This document shows, piece by piece, positions 28,861-39,129 of a stretch of 64,000 nt of DNA; position 1 is the stretch's first letter, and each line of letters starts with the position of its first letter. The stretch covers positions 146,821 to 210,820 of the forward strand of contig NZ_FNIM01000002.1 in NCBI RefSeq assembly GCF_900103885.1, written 5' to 3'. Made by a program: the position numbers and the translations under genes. The notes under the pieces were generated by a model. The model searched no databases. It saw only the letters and a program-made list of their open reading frames with translations, and had not been told where the DNA came from. The stretch is from Actinomyces ruminicola (GTDB taxonomy: Bacteria; Actinomycetota; Actinomycetes; Actinomycetales; Actinomycetaceae).

Positions 28861-30095
28861 GCACCCCCGCCCGGACCCGCACCGCCCGCCCGGTGCGCAT
28901 GCAGCGCCACGACCCGGCGCTTCGCCCGATGCTGGTGACCTGGGAGTCCACCCGCGCCTGCCAGCTGGCCTGCCGCCACTGCCGGGCCGTCTCCCGGCCC
29001 CTGCGCGACCCCCGCGAGCTGACCACCGCCGAGGCCAAGGCCCTGATGGACGAGGCCGCCTCCTTCGGCAAGCCGGCGGTCATCTTCATCATCACCGGCG
29101 GGGACTGCTTCGAGCGCCCCGACCTGGCCGAGCTGGCCGCCTACGGCACGAGCCTGGGCCTGCACATGGCCGTGTCCCCCTCCGGCACGGACAAGCTGAA
29201 CAAGGACTCCCTCGCCCGCCTCCAGGACGCAGGCGTGGGCGTCATCTCCCTGTCGCTCGACGGCGCCACCGCCGCCACCCACGACGCCTTCCGCGGTGTG
29301 GAGCGCACCTTCGACCGCACCGTCGCCGGCTGGCAGGCGGCCCGCGAACTGGGCATGAAGGTGCAGATCAACTCCGTCGTCGCCCGCCACAACGTCCACG
29401 AGCTGCCCGACATTGCCGCGCTCGTGCGCGAGTACGGGGCGATGACCTGGTCCGGGTTCCTGCTGGTGCCCACGGGCCGCGGGGTGGACCTGGGCAGCCT
29501 GGACGCCGCCGAGATCGAGGACGTGCTCAACATCTTCTACGACATGGGCGAGGCGGTGCCCTCCAAGACCACCGAGGGGCATCACTTCCGGCGCGTCTCC
29601 CTGCAGCGCTACGCCCTGGCGCAGCGGGGCATCGAGGGCGAGGACATGATCGCCGCCATGCACCTGGGGCCGCTGTACCGCAGCCTGCGCCAGCGGATCG
29701 TGGAGCTGGGGCTGGACCACGGCGAGCGGCGGCGTCGGCCCCCGATCACCGTCTCCAGCGGCAACGGCTTCATGTTCGTCTCCCACATCGGCGACGTCAC
29801 CCCCTCCGGCTTCCTGGAGAAGAGCGCCGGCAACGTGCGCGAGGCCTCGCTGACCGAGATCTACCGCAACAGCGAGGTCTTCACCGGGGTGCGGGACACC
29901 TCCCGGCTGCAGGGCAAGTGCGGGGAGTGCGAGTACAACCGCGTATGCGGCGGCTCGCGAGCGCGGGCCTTCAACAGCACCGGGGACCTGCACGCCGAGG
30001 AGCCTCTGTGCGCCTACCAGCCCGGCTCCTTCCCCTACCCCGAGGACGTGAAGGCACTGCTGAGCGCGCCCGCGCGTCCGGGACGACCGGCCTGA
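28857..30095 (+). CDS. Radical SAM/SPASM protein linked to heme synthesis (AhbD/NirJ-like)
   Basis: A 412-residue radical SAM enzyme. The cluster motif is TRACQLACRHC (CxxxCxxC) near residues 34-42, and ITGGDCFERPDL follows as the SAM-binding loop. The C-terminal SPASM region carries CGECEYNRVCGGSRARAF and a last cysteine in CAYQPG. This arrangement matches the AhbD/NirJ-related group whose characterised members modify heme precursors. It is coupled to chdC by ATGA and closes the hemA-cpfC-chdC operon. Because ChdC already completes heme, its reaction here is unclear: an alternative decarboxylation, a heme modification, or an unrelated product are all possible. Confidence 0.85.
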   Translation: MSTPARTRTARPVRMQRHDPALRPMLVTWESTRACQLACRHCRAVSRPLRDPRELTTAEAKALMDEAASFGKPAVIFIITGGDCFERPDLAELAAYGTSLGLHMAVSPSGTDKLNKDSLARLQDAGVGVISLSLDGATAATHDAFRGVERTFDRTVAGWQAARELGMKVQINSVVARHNVHELPDIAALVREYGAMTWSGFLLVPTGRGVDLGSLDAAEIEDVLNIFYDMGEAVPSKTTEGHHFRRVSLQRYALAQRGIEGEDMIAAMHLGPLYRSLRQRIVELGLDHGERRRRPPITVSSGNGFMFVSHIGDVTPSGFLEKSAGNVREASLTEIYRNSEVFTGVRDTSRLQGKCGECEYNRVCGGSRARAFNSTGDLHAEEPLCAYQPGSFPYPEDVKALLSAPARPGRPA

Positions 30096-30169
30096 ACACG
30101 ACCCCGGGGCCGATGAGCGTGCGGCAGGTGCGGTAATCGGGGCGCCGCGCACACGACTTTCCTGTCCAT

Positions 30170-30230
30170 TACGAGCTTTTGTGCCCTGGTGTACGGGAAT
30201 TTGCCGTACACCAGGGCACAAAAGCTCGTA
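30170..30230. repeat. Family C palindrome, copy C1
   Basis: 27-bp perfect arms (30170-30196 and 30204-30230) surround a 7-nt loop GAATTTG. The outer arm reads TACGAGCTTTTGTGCCC. Weaker pairing extends to TTTCCTG (30158-30164) and CAGGAAA (30239-30245). It lies between the radical SAM gene and the ABC transporter. A terminator role is possible. Confidence 0.85.
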
Positions 30231-30285
30231 GTAGAGCGCAGGAAACGCTATCGTGCGATTGGCCGACCCAAGGATGGGAGGACGC

Positions 30286-30966
30286 ATGCACCTGGAACTC
30301 GTATTTGATCGCGTGGACTTCGCTTACGGCGGCACACGCGAGCGCGTCATCTACCGGGGTGTCACCTGTCGGCTCGCGGCCGGGCGGCTGCATGCGGTGA
30401 TGGGGCCCTCGGGTTCGGGCAAGACCACCCTGTTCCGCCTCATCACCGGCGAGCTCGAACCGGATACCGGGACGATCGAGCTGGCGGGCACCGGCGGTGC
30501 TCGGCGCGTGTCCCAGGTCTACCAGGACTATCGGCTGGTCCCGTATCTGACCGCGGTCGAGAACGTGAAACTGGCCCAGGAGTTCGCCTCCGCAGGCGGC
30601 GGCGTCGGCACCTTTCCCGACGTCGCCGCACTGCTGGACAAGCTCGGACTCACCGGGCAGGCCAACGCCGCAGTGGGCAGCCTCTCGGGCGGCGAGCAGC
30701 AGCGGGTGGCCATCGCCCGCGCACTGGCTACCGCCCCGGAGGTCCTGCTCGCTGACGAGCCGACCGGCGCGGTCGACGAGCAGGCCACGAGGGAGATCGC
30801 CCGGCGCTTCGCCGACCTGGCCCACGACGACGGCCTGCTGGTGCTGGTGGCCACGCACGACCCGGTGGTGGCCGAGTATGCCGACGTGGTGCTGCGTATC
30901 CGTGACCACGATCTCGTGGCTGAGCCTCCCTCGGCGGACGCCATGACGGGAGGGGCCCAGCGGTGA
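30286..30966 (+). CDS. ABC transporter ATP-binding protein (MacB/LolD type)
   Basis: A 226-residue ATPase with Walker A GPSGSGKTT near residue 46, Q-loop SQVYQDYRLVPYL, signature LSGGEQQRVAIARAL, Walker B VLLADEPTGAVD and switch histidine ATHD. The DEPTGAVD and QDYRLVPYLT features place it with the MacB/LolD/FtsE group that works with FtsX-fold permeases. ATG 30286 has GGGAGG 5 nt upstream. It overlaps the permease gene by 4 nt. The pair is bracketed by the two family C palindromes. Confidence 0.9.
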   Translation: MHLELVFDRVDFAYGGTRERVIYRGVTCRLAAGRLHAVMGPSGSGKTTLFRLITGELEPDTGTIELAGTGGARRVSQVYQDYRLVPYLTAVENVKLAQEFASAGGGVGTFPDVAALLDKLGLTGQANAAVGSLSGGEQQRVAIARALATAPEVLLADEPTGAVDEQATREIARRFADLAHDDGLLVLVATHDPVVAEYADVVLRIRDHDLVAEPPSADAMTGGAQR

Positions 30967-33314
30967 CCCGCCTGCAGTTGAGGGTGATCACCGGTTCGGT
31001 ACGTGCGCGCCCGGGACTGTTCACCGCGGCGCTGCTGCTATCCGGCGTGCTGGCGCTGTTCGGTGCTCTGCTGCTGAGCGGCAGGGCCACGTTCCTGGCC
31101 ACGGCGGAGGCCGGGGCGCGCGCCGAATTCGGCGGCTACCGCTACCAGGTCAGCGGCGACAGCGACCAGCTGTCCGAGCACATGCACACGCTGGCCGGCG
31201 ACGGTCAGGCGGTGGCGGTGCTGCGCGCCAGCGCGGCCCTGAGCGGGCCGCGGGGTGCCTCGGATGTGCAGGTGTCCGTGCTGAGTGGGCCCTCCCGCAC
31301 CGGCCTGCTCGCACAGGGCGCCTATCCGCGCGCCGACGGCGAGGCCTCCATCTCCGCAGAGGTCGCCCGGCGCACGGGCCTGAGTGTGGGCGACCGCCTG
31401 GAATTGACTTCGGAGGATCTTCCCGAAGGCACAGCCGAGTACACGGTTACCGGCATTACCCGCAATCCCGCCGCCCCGAACGAGCTCACGGCCGTCGCGG
31501 TATCCGGCGAAGTTACGGGCGACGATGCCGGCGCGGCGATCTCCTCCTGGCTCAGTGACGCCGACCCGTGCGAACAGATCGGGGTGGGTAAGCAGTGTGG
31601 TAGCGGTGCGGTAACGGTAGCTGGGGTCGACTATGCCGTTCGGTCTGCCGTGCAGGAGGTAAGCTCCCGGCAACTGGCCGGGTTTCCGGTGCTGCTGGCG
31701 CTGCTGCTGCTGAGCGCCGGCGCCGCCTGCGGCGCAGCCCTGGCCGCGGATCGGCCCCATGCCGGGCGCGTCGCCGAGGCGCTGCGGGCCGCGGGGGCGA
31801 CGCCACGTCGCGCAGCGGTGCTGGCCGGCTCGGGCATGCCGCTGACGCTGCTTGTGGGCAGTTTTCTCGGGATCATCGCCGCCCAGGTGGCCCTCGGCCT
31901 CGGGCACGCAGCGATCGGCTCCGCGCTGGGGCAGTACTGGGACGGCTACCGCCCGGCACTGTGGCAGAGCGGGGGCCTGATCCTGGCCTGGCTGCTGCTC
32001 GCCGCCGCGGTGGGGGTGTTGCCGGAACAGCTGCGCCGCTGGTCGGCCGACACCCGGGGCGCGGCCTGGCACCTGCGCCCCGCTTACGGGGTGGCGCTGG
32101 GCGCCGCTGGCGTGGTCGCGGCGGTGGCGCTCGTGTACCTGCGCGTCGCCGAGCCCCACCGCGTGCTGACCGGCCACATCCTGGGTGTGATCGTGGGGGC
32201 GCTGGCCGCCCCGGTGCTGCTGCTCAGCCTGCCGTGGCTGCGCCGCACGCCCACCGCGGGCACGGCAGTGCGTCACTGCCTCACGGTGGCACTGCCCGTG
32301 CTCATGGCCACCATGATGTTCACCGGCTTCGCCGCCTTCTACAGTGCGAGCCTCCACTTCGCTAACGGGACCGATGGGCGAGAGGATCAGACGCTGACGG
32401 TGGAGAGACTGACCATCCAGGACGTCGCCGTGCTCACCGCCGCGTACCCGCAGGCCATGGAGTCGGCCCTGGTATTCACCGAGTTGCGCGAGGACCAGCA
32501 TCTGCCACGCGTGGCTCCGGCGGGAGAGTCTGGCTGCACCGACGCTATGTGCTTCACCAGCCTGGGGTCAATTGCACTAGCGCCTGAGGATGGGCCCGCC
32601 TCCGCGCTGGCCGGTACAGCGGCAGCCGAGTTGCTGGGCGGGGGTGCCGAAGACAGGGCGACGCGCGTCTTCTTCACTCCGGTCACGGGCCAGGTGGAGG
32701 AGACCGCCGAGGTGACGGGGCTGTCTGCGTCGAGCCTGCTGGACAGCCAGTGGCTGCCCGACGTGGTGCTTGCCGCCGACGACCCGCAGGTCGAGGCGCT
32801 GGGGCTGGAGCCATCGAACGTGCGCACGATCCACCTGCCGGAATTCGGCTCCCTGCCCGAGGACCAGCGCGACGCCTTCCGCAGCGACGTCATCACCCGG
32901 GCCGGCTACGCCTTTGTCATCGAGCCGGACTCCCCGGAGCGGCGTCAGCTGACGCGACAGGCCCTCGCCGTGCCGGTCGCGGCGAGCCTAGTGGCGGTGA
33001 TCGGCCAGGGGTTGGCGGCGATCACCTTCCTGGGGCGGCTGCGGCCTGTGCGGCTGCAGGCGCGGGACTACGGCGTCGGCAGGCGTGGCCAGTGCGCGCT
33101 GGCGGCGCCATTGAGCCTGAGCGTGGTGGCGTGCACGACCGTGGCGGCCCTGCTCGGCCGCTTCGGGGCGCAACCGGCGCTGATAATGAACAATCCCCTG
33201 GTGACCGGCTCCTTCGGCTGGTGGTGGGCCATCCCCATCGCGGCGTCGGCGGCGGTGGCCATCGGTCTGCTGGTGGCCGCGGCCCGCACGCCCCGCAGCC
33301 AGGGCGGTGAGTAA
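30963..33314 (+). CDS. FtsX-like ABC transporter permease
   Basis: A 783-residue membrane protein. An N-terminal helix (about 18-40) is followed by a large extracytoplasmic domain (about 45-230), then helices near 240-260, 295-318, 336-356, 378-396 and 402-425, one near 440-460, a second large extracytoplasmic domain (about 465-665), and final helices near 670-690, 708-728 and 745-770. This is the double-FtsX/MacB-permease layout. GTG 30963 overlaps the ATPase stop. Such systems export peptides or lipoproteins or act mechanically on cell-wall enzymes; the role here is not evident. Confidence 0.85.
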   Translation: MTRLQLRVITGSVRARPGLFTAALLLSGVLALFGALLLSGRATFLATAEAGARAEFGGYRYQVSGDSDQLSEHMHTLAGDGQAVAVLRASAALSGPRGASDVQVSVLSGPSRTGLLAQGAYPRADGEASISAEVARRTGLSVGDRLELTSEDLPEGTAEYTVTGITRNPAAPNELTAVAVSGEVTGDDAGAAISSWLSDADPCEQIGVGKQCGSGAVTVAGVDYAVRSAVQEVSSRQLAGFPVLLALLLLSAGAACGAALAADRPHAGRVAEALRAAGATPRRAAVLAGSGMPLTLLVGSFLGIIAAQVALGLGHAAIGSALGQYWDGYRPALWQSGGLILAWLLLAAAVGVLPEQLRRWSADTRGAAWHLRPAYGVALGAAGVVAAVALVYLRVAEPHRVLTGHILGVIVGALAAPVLLLSLPWLRRTPTAGTAVRHCLTVALPVLMATMMFTGFAAFYSASLHFANGTDGREDQTLTVERLTIQDVAVLTAAYPQAMESALVFTELREDQHLPRVAPAGESGCTDAMCFTSLGSIALAPEDGPASALAGTAAAELLGGGAEDRATRVFFTPVTGQVEETAEVTGLSASSLLDSQWLPDVVLAADDPQVEALGLEPSNVRTIHLPEFGSLPEDQRDAFRSDVITRAGYAFVIEPDSPERRQLTRQALAVPVAASLVAVIGQGLAAITFLGRLRPVRLQARDYGVGRRGQCALAAPLSLSVVACTTVAALLGRFGAQPALIMNNPLVTGSFGWWWAIPIAASAAVAIGLLVAAARTPRSQGGE

Positions 33315-33366
33315 GCGGCAAAGACGGTGAGCAAGAGGGCGCCTCACACACGCCTTCCCCATCCAT

Positions 33367-33427
33367 TACGAGCTTTTGTACCCTGGTGCACGGCAAATAC
33401 CCGTGCACCAGGGTACAAAAGCTCGTA
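33367..33427. repeat. Family C palindrome, copy C2
   Basis: 27-bp perfect arms (33367-33393 and 33401-33427) surround the 7-nt loop CAAATAC. It differs from C1 at two arm positions, and each change is matched by the complementary change in the opposite arm. It lies between the convergent 3' ends of the permease gene and nfu, so a bidirectional terminator is plausible. Confidence 0.85.
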
Positions 33428-33466
33428 GTGGAGCACGTTGGTGGGGTTTGGCGCGGCGTCTACTCG

Positions 33467-34012
33467 CTAGTTCGCAGACCTCGGTGCCTCGCGCACCTCG
33501 GCGAGCCACGCGCAGCGACGCCGCAGCAGGTGCTCGAAGCGCGCGTGCATGGTGATGACGGCGGCCGGGCAGTCCCGGCAGGCGCCCGCCAGGGCCACCT
33601 CGACGACGCCGTCGGCCACCTTCTGCACGGTGAAGGAGCCGCCGTGGGCCGCGGCGATCGCCCCGACCGTCCCGGCGGCGATCTCCCGGGCCGCCGCCTC
33701 CAGGGCCTCGTCCGGGCCCACGCCGACGGCGCCCGCCGCCGGCTTCCACGAGCCGGGCACCCCGAGCGCGTCCACCAGGGCGCTGCGCACTGCGGCGCCG
33801 TCGTCCCGCCAGCTGCGGCCCTCGCCCAGCAGCGTGAGCACCGCCCCGGGCACCACCTCGATCCCCGCCAGGGTGCCGTCGTCAAGCAGGGCCTGCAGCA
33901 GGCGCGGGGCGCGGGCCACGGTCCCGGAGAAGCCCAGCAGTCCGTCGGGGACCACCCAGCGCATGACGGCGGGGTCCGGGGTCGCCACGGGATGCGTGGG
34001 GACGACGCCCAT
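33467..34012 (-). CDS. Nfu-type iron-sulfur cluster carrier
   Basis: The 181-residue protein has an N-terminal Nfu/NifU_N domain (PAVMRWVVPDGLL, then VVPGAVLTLLGEGRSW) and a C-terminal NifU-like domain (about 133-170) with GGSFTVQKVADGVVEVAL and the cluster-binding CRDC. Such proteins deliver 4Fe-4S clusters to target enzymes. ATG 34012 has AAAGGAG upstream; the frame continues further but is not protein-like. It lies downstream of the Fic gene on the same strand with a gap of about 120 nt. Nearby Fe-S clients include the radical SAM enzyme and the ferrochelatase. Confidence 0.88.
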   Translation of the reverse strand: MGVVPTHPVATPDPAVMRWVVPDGLLGFSGTVARAPRLLQALLDDGTLAGIEVVPGAVLTLLGEGRSWRDDGAAVRSALVDALGVPGSWKPAAGAVGVGPDEALEAAAREIAAGTVGAIAAAHGGSFTVQKVADGVVEVALAGACRDCPAAVITMHARFEHLLRRRCAWLAEVREAPRSAN

Positions 34013-34136
34013 GGTGGCTCCTTTCGGTGGGTTGGTGCGCGTGTGGGCGGATCGTCCGCTCTGGTTCGGTGTCCACACGGTCAACCACCCTCGCACAGAC
34101 ATTCCAACAAGTCAGAATCGAGACGCCCTCGCCTCA

Positions 34137-34814
34137 TTACTCTGGGGTAAAGCGCAGGGTGGCGCTGCGTGATGGCGGCAAGAGCCGCATTTGGAGGTAG
34201 TTCGACAGTATCTGCTCACCACCAACGCGGAACGCTGTAGATAGACGCGCCTCGCGCAGTTCAGCGACGTTCACGTGGTGCCAGTCGATTGGGTGACCCG
34301 CACGTGTCGCGAGTCGGTCGATGTAGGCACTCTGCGAGCGGGTGTTGCCGTCGCGGAACGGATGACAGAATGTCAGCGTCCCCCAGCGATCCGCGAGCCT
34401 GTCAGCAAACTCCTTCTCTGGAAGACCCACCAGATAGTCCTCTTCCGCAAGCCGATCGAACAACGCATCAAGATACGGCTTGTAGAACTCCGATGGTGCG
34501 TACTGGAACGGCGTACCGCCCGCCCCAACCTCGTCTCCTACCTTCCGCAGTTCGCCCGCCCAATCCAGCACCGGACTCATGAAACGCCGATGAATCGAGC
34601 GAAGATAATCAAGGTCGAGCCGATCAGGGATCGGCTCAAGCTGCAAAATCGCCCACTCCGCCGACGCACTGATGTTCATCGCCCGATCGACACCGGCCTG
34701 CGTGATCAACCCAAGCTTGTTGCGGAGTACTCCTCCGCTACCAGGGATCGTGTAACGGTCGTCCTCAGCCACGACTGGTAGCACGCTCGTTCGCGCCAAG
34801 TCGCGCCAACGCAT
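34137..34814 (-). CDS. Fic family adenylyltransferase (toxin)
   Basis: Fic enzymes transfer AMP or a related group to target proteins. The 225-residue protein contains the complete Fic motif HPFRDGNTR (151-159) with the catalytic histidine H151, after FADRLADRWGTLTFC. The N-terminal YTIPGSGGVLRNKLG block is the conserved family opening. No inhibitory helix is fused, which is typical of class I Fic toxins controlled by a separate small antitoxin, and such a gene overlaps upstream. The start may be GTG 34772 rather than ATG 34814; that would cut the overlap with the antitoxin from 50 to 8 nt. GC content is lower than its neighbours, suggesting acquisition. Confidence 0.9.
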   Translation of the reverse strand: MRWRDLARTSVLPVVAEDDRYTIPGSGGVLRNKLGLITQAGVDRAMNISASAEWAILQLEPIPDRLDLDYLRSIHRRFMSPVLDWAGELRKVGDEVGAGGTPFQYAPSEFYKPYLDALFDRLAEEDYLVGLPEKEFADRLADRWGTLTFCHPFRDGNTRSQSAYIDRLATRAGHPIDWHHVNVAELREARLSTAFRVGGEQILSNYLQMRLLPPSRSATLRFTPE

Positions 34815-34980
34815 CCCGAACTTCTGCGCGCGCCGCCTCCGGCGACAGCTCGCCCGTCAGGATCCGGCGCGCGCGCCCCATGTCTTCGGCATCCGGGAAG
34901 TGACCAGCGAGCTGCTGGCCCTTCTCGATCAACGCGAGCGACTGCTCAACATCAACAATCGGAACGGTCCTTACAACCAT
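34765..34980 (-). CDS. Antitoxin of the Fic toxin (VbhA-like)
   Basis: A 71-residue acidic protein directly upstream of and overlapping the Fic gene. Its C-terminal part RRILTGELSPEAARAEVRDALARL resembles the conserved end of VbhA-type antitoxins, which block the Fic active site with a glutamate. The N-terminal SLALIEKG could be the inhibitory helix, although spacing differs by one residue from the usual S/TxxxEG/N. AGGAGAGGAG lies upstream of ATG 34980. Function is inferred mainly from context and short similarity. Confidence 0.75.
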   Translation of the reverse strand: MVVRTVPIVDVEQSLALIEKGQQLAGHFPDAEDMGRARRILTGELSPEAARAEVRDALARLGANERATSRG

Positions 34981-35167
34981 CTCGAGGCTCCTCTCCTACA
35001 CCCAGGCTACCGTCATGAGTACAAGGGGCAAAGGATGAGGCCGTGCAGTTTCGGTCAGGCAGGTTGCGGCGCGTCACGGCCTACCGTATCCCACATGAAG
35101 ACCGCCCATAGACGGTGGTAATCGTGACCGCCTCGGCGCGGGACGCGGACGAGTCGGTGATGCGAGC

Positions 35168-37302
<2,135 letters not shown>

Positions 37303-37306
<4 letters not shown>

Positions 37307-37629
37307 GCGGCGGCCTCCTCTGCCGTGGCCCCCGGCGTGGTGGGGGCGATGACTTCCACGGATACCAGGGCGGCGTCGCGGCGGCGCAGGCTGATCTCGT
37401 AGTCGGCCACGTGGTACACCGTCGGATCGCCCAGCGGGGCGCGTCGGCCCACCTCGAGCCGGCGACCGGGCTCGAAGCCGAGGTCGGCCAGGCGTCGGGC
37501 GAGCTGCTCGCCCCGGGAAGCGGATACTGCGGTGATGCGGGCGCGCGTGCCGCGGCACAGGGTGGACAGGGGAACGGTCGAGGCTGCGTGCTCTGAGGGG
37601 ATGGTGCTGGCCGTGGCGGGTGCGGCCAT
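37303..37629 (-). CDS. feoA: Ferrous iron transport protein A
   Basis: A 108-residue protein whose SH3-like FeoA domain (about 18-95) reads STLCRGTRARITAVSASRGEQLARRLADLGFEPG, then VADYEISLRRRDAALVSVEV. FeoA supports FeoB GTPase and uptake activity. ATG 37629 has AAAGGAG 8 nt upstream. The 116-134 nt before the start contain a candidate DtxR/IdeR box, so iron repression of feoAB is likely. Confidence 0.9.
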
Positions 37630-37744
37630 GTCTGACTCCTTTGTTCCTGGTGACACGCGTGGTGCGGGTCGGGTGGCACGGATCGACCGGGGAGTGCCCG
37701 GAGGGTCGCGGTGCCGAGCGGGCGCGGGCGCCTGCTCGCGCAGT

Positions 37745-37763
37745 AAAGGATAGGCTGTGGTAA
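37745..37763 (-). promoter_or_regulatory. Candidate DtxR/IdeR iron box upstream of feoAB
   Basis: The 19-mer AAAGGATAGGCTGTGGTAA matches the DtxR/IdeR consensus (TTAGGTTAGGCTAACCTAA) at 12 of 19 positions, including the whole AGGxTAGGCT half. It lies about 116 nt upstream of feoA, in a stretch less GC-rich than the surroundings. Confidence 0.5.
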
Positions 37764-37866
37764 GCGTTCGGGGAAATTGTGTGACGTGGAACATATCAGC
37801 GTGCAAAGGCTCGGACCAGTGCGCAGAGGTCCGGAGCGAGGCACAGGGGCGGCGCGATGCGTCGCA

Positions 37867-38358
37867 TCACCGGAAGCGTGCGCCCGCGGCCGGGTCGGCC
37901 AGCCAGGCCAGGGCAGCGTCGATGCGCCCCGGGGTGGAGGCCACCAGCGGGCTCGGCAACGCGTCCGGCGCGAACCAGCCCACCGCCGTCGACTCCTCGT
38001 CGGCCACGCGCGCCCGCGCCACCGCCGCGGCATCCACCCGGGCGGCGAAGGTGATGTCCATAAACACGCAGCGGTCCCCGTTGGGGAAGGTGATCGGCTG
38101 CCCCGCGCTCACCCCGGCCACCCCGACGATCTCGGGGTCTACACCGGTCTCCTCCAGGCACTCGCGCCGCGCCGCGGCGGCCGGCTGCTCGCCGGGCTCC
38201 GGGATGCCTGAGACCACCGCCCAGGCGCCGTTATCGGAGCGCCGCCCCAGCAGCAACCGCCCGTCCGGGGCCACCACCACCACGCTGACACCGGGCAGCC
38301 ACAGCTGCTCATGCCCGATCTTCTCGCGCAGCTCGACGATGAACTCAGGCGTGGCCAC
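37867..38358 (-). CDS. NUDIX hydrolase
   Basis: A 163-residue hydrolase with the full Nudix box GIPEPGEQPAAAARRECLEETGV (Gx5Ex7REUxEExGU), preceded by GRRSDNGAWAVVSG. The family cleaves nucleoside diphosphates linked to another group. ATG 38358 is 6 nt downstream of the gatD stop, so it is probably the third gene of murT-gatD-nudix. The substrate is unknown; a link to cell-wall nucleotide sugars is only suggested by position. Confidence 0.88.
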   Translation of the reverse strand: MATPEFIVELREKIGHEQLWLPGVSVVVVAPDGRLLLGRRSDNGAWAVVSGIPEPGEQPAAAARRECLEETGVDPEIVGVAGVSAGQPITFPNGDRCVFMDITFAARVDAAAVARARVADEESTAVGWFAPDALPSPLVASTPGRIDAALAWLADPAAGARFR

Positions 38359-38364
38359 GGTGCA

Positions 38365-39129
38365 TCACCTCGGTCGGGCGGCAGCAACGGTGCTGGCGCG
38401 ACGGGCGTCGGCGTCGTCAATGGGCAGCGGATCCCAGGACCCGCCGTGCAGCTCTACCGCCCGTTGCAGCAGCCAGTCGGCCACGGCCGGGTTCTTCGGC
38501 AGCAGCGGCCCGTGCAGGTAGGTGCCGATCACGTGCTTGAACCGGGCGCCCTCCGCGCCGTCCTTGCCGTTGTTGCCGGCGCCGGAGCGCACCGTCCCCA
38601 GGGGCTCGGCGCCGGGGCCGAGCGTGGTCAGCCCGGAGTGATTCTCGTAACCGACCACCCGGCCGAACTCGGGGGAGTCGAGCACGATGTTGCCGATCAG
38701 GCGCCCCGGACCGGCCACGGTCTGTGCGTCCAGCAGCCCGATGCCGGGGATCTGCGAGCCCTCGCCGGTGACGAAGCGGTGCCCGAACAGCTGGTACAGG
38801 CCGCAGATGACCAGCATGGGCACGCCGTCGTCGGCCCACTGCCGCAGCCGCGGGCCGATCTCGATCAGGTCGGCCTTGATGCGCTCCTGCCCGGAGTCCT
38901 GGCCGCCGCCGCCCAGAACCAGATCGGTCTCCTCCGGCAGCGCGTCACCGGGGTTGTAGGAGTGCAGCTCGACGTCGTAGCCGTGCCACTGGCCGCGGCG
39001 GGCCAGGGTCAGCAGGTTGCCCCAGTCGCCGTAGATGTTCATATCCCGCGGATACAGCTGCAGGATGCGTATGCGGCCGCGGGCGGGGCCGGCGTCGGCG
39101 TGGGCGTAGACGGTGGGCTCGGCGCTCAC
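38365..39129 (-). CDS. gatD: Lipid II isoglutaminyl synthase, glutamine amidotransferase subunit
   Basis: GatD releases ammonia from glutamine for MurT to amidate the D-glutamate of peptidoglycan stem peptides. The 254-residue class I-type amidotransferase has the nucleophile C109 in MLVICGLYQLFG and the histidine H206 in GTYLHGPLLPKNP. The start is GTG 39129, overlapping the murT stop as GTGA. The opening IRILQLYPRDMNIYGDWGN is the standard GatD start. Confidence 0.93.
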   Translation of the reverse strand: MSAEPTVYAHADAGPARGRIRILQLYPRDMNIYGDWGNLLTLARRGQWHGYDVELHSYNPGDALPEETDLVLGGGGQDSGQERIKADLIEIGPRLRQWADDGVPMLVICGLYQLFGHRFVTGEGSQIPGIGLLDAQTVAGPGRLIGNIVLDSPEFGRVVGYENHSGLTTLGPGAEPLGTVRSGAGNNGKDGAEGARFKHVIGTYLHGPLLPKNPAVADWLLQRAVELHGGSWDPLPIDDADARRASTVAAARPR

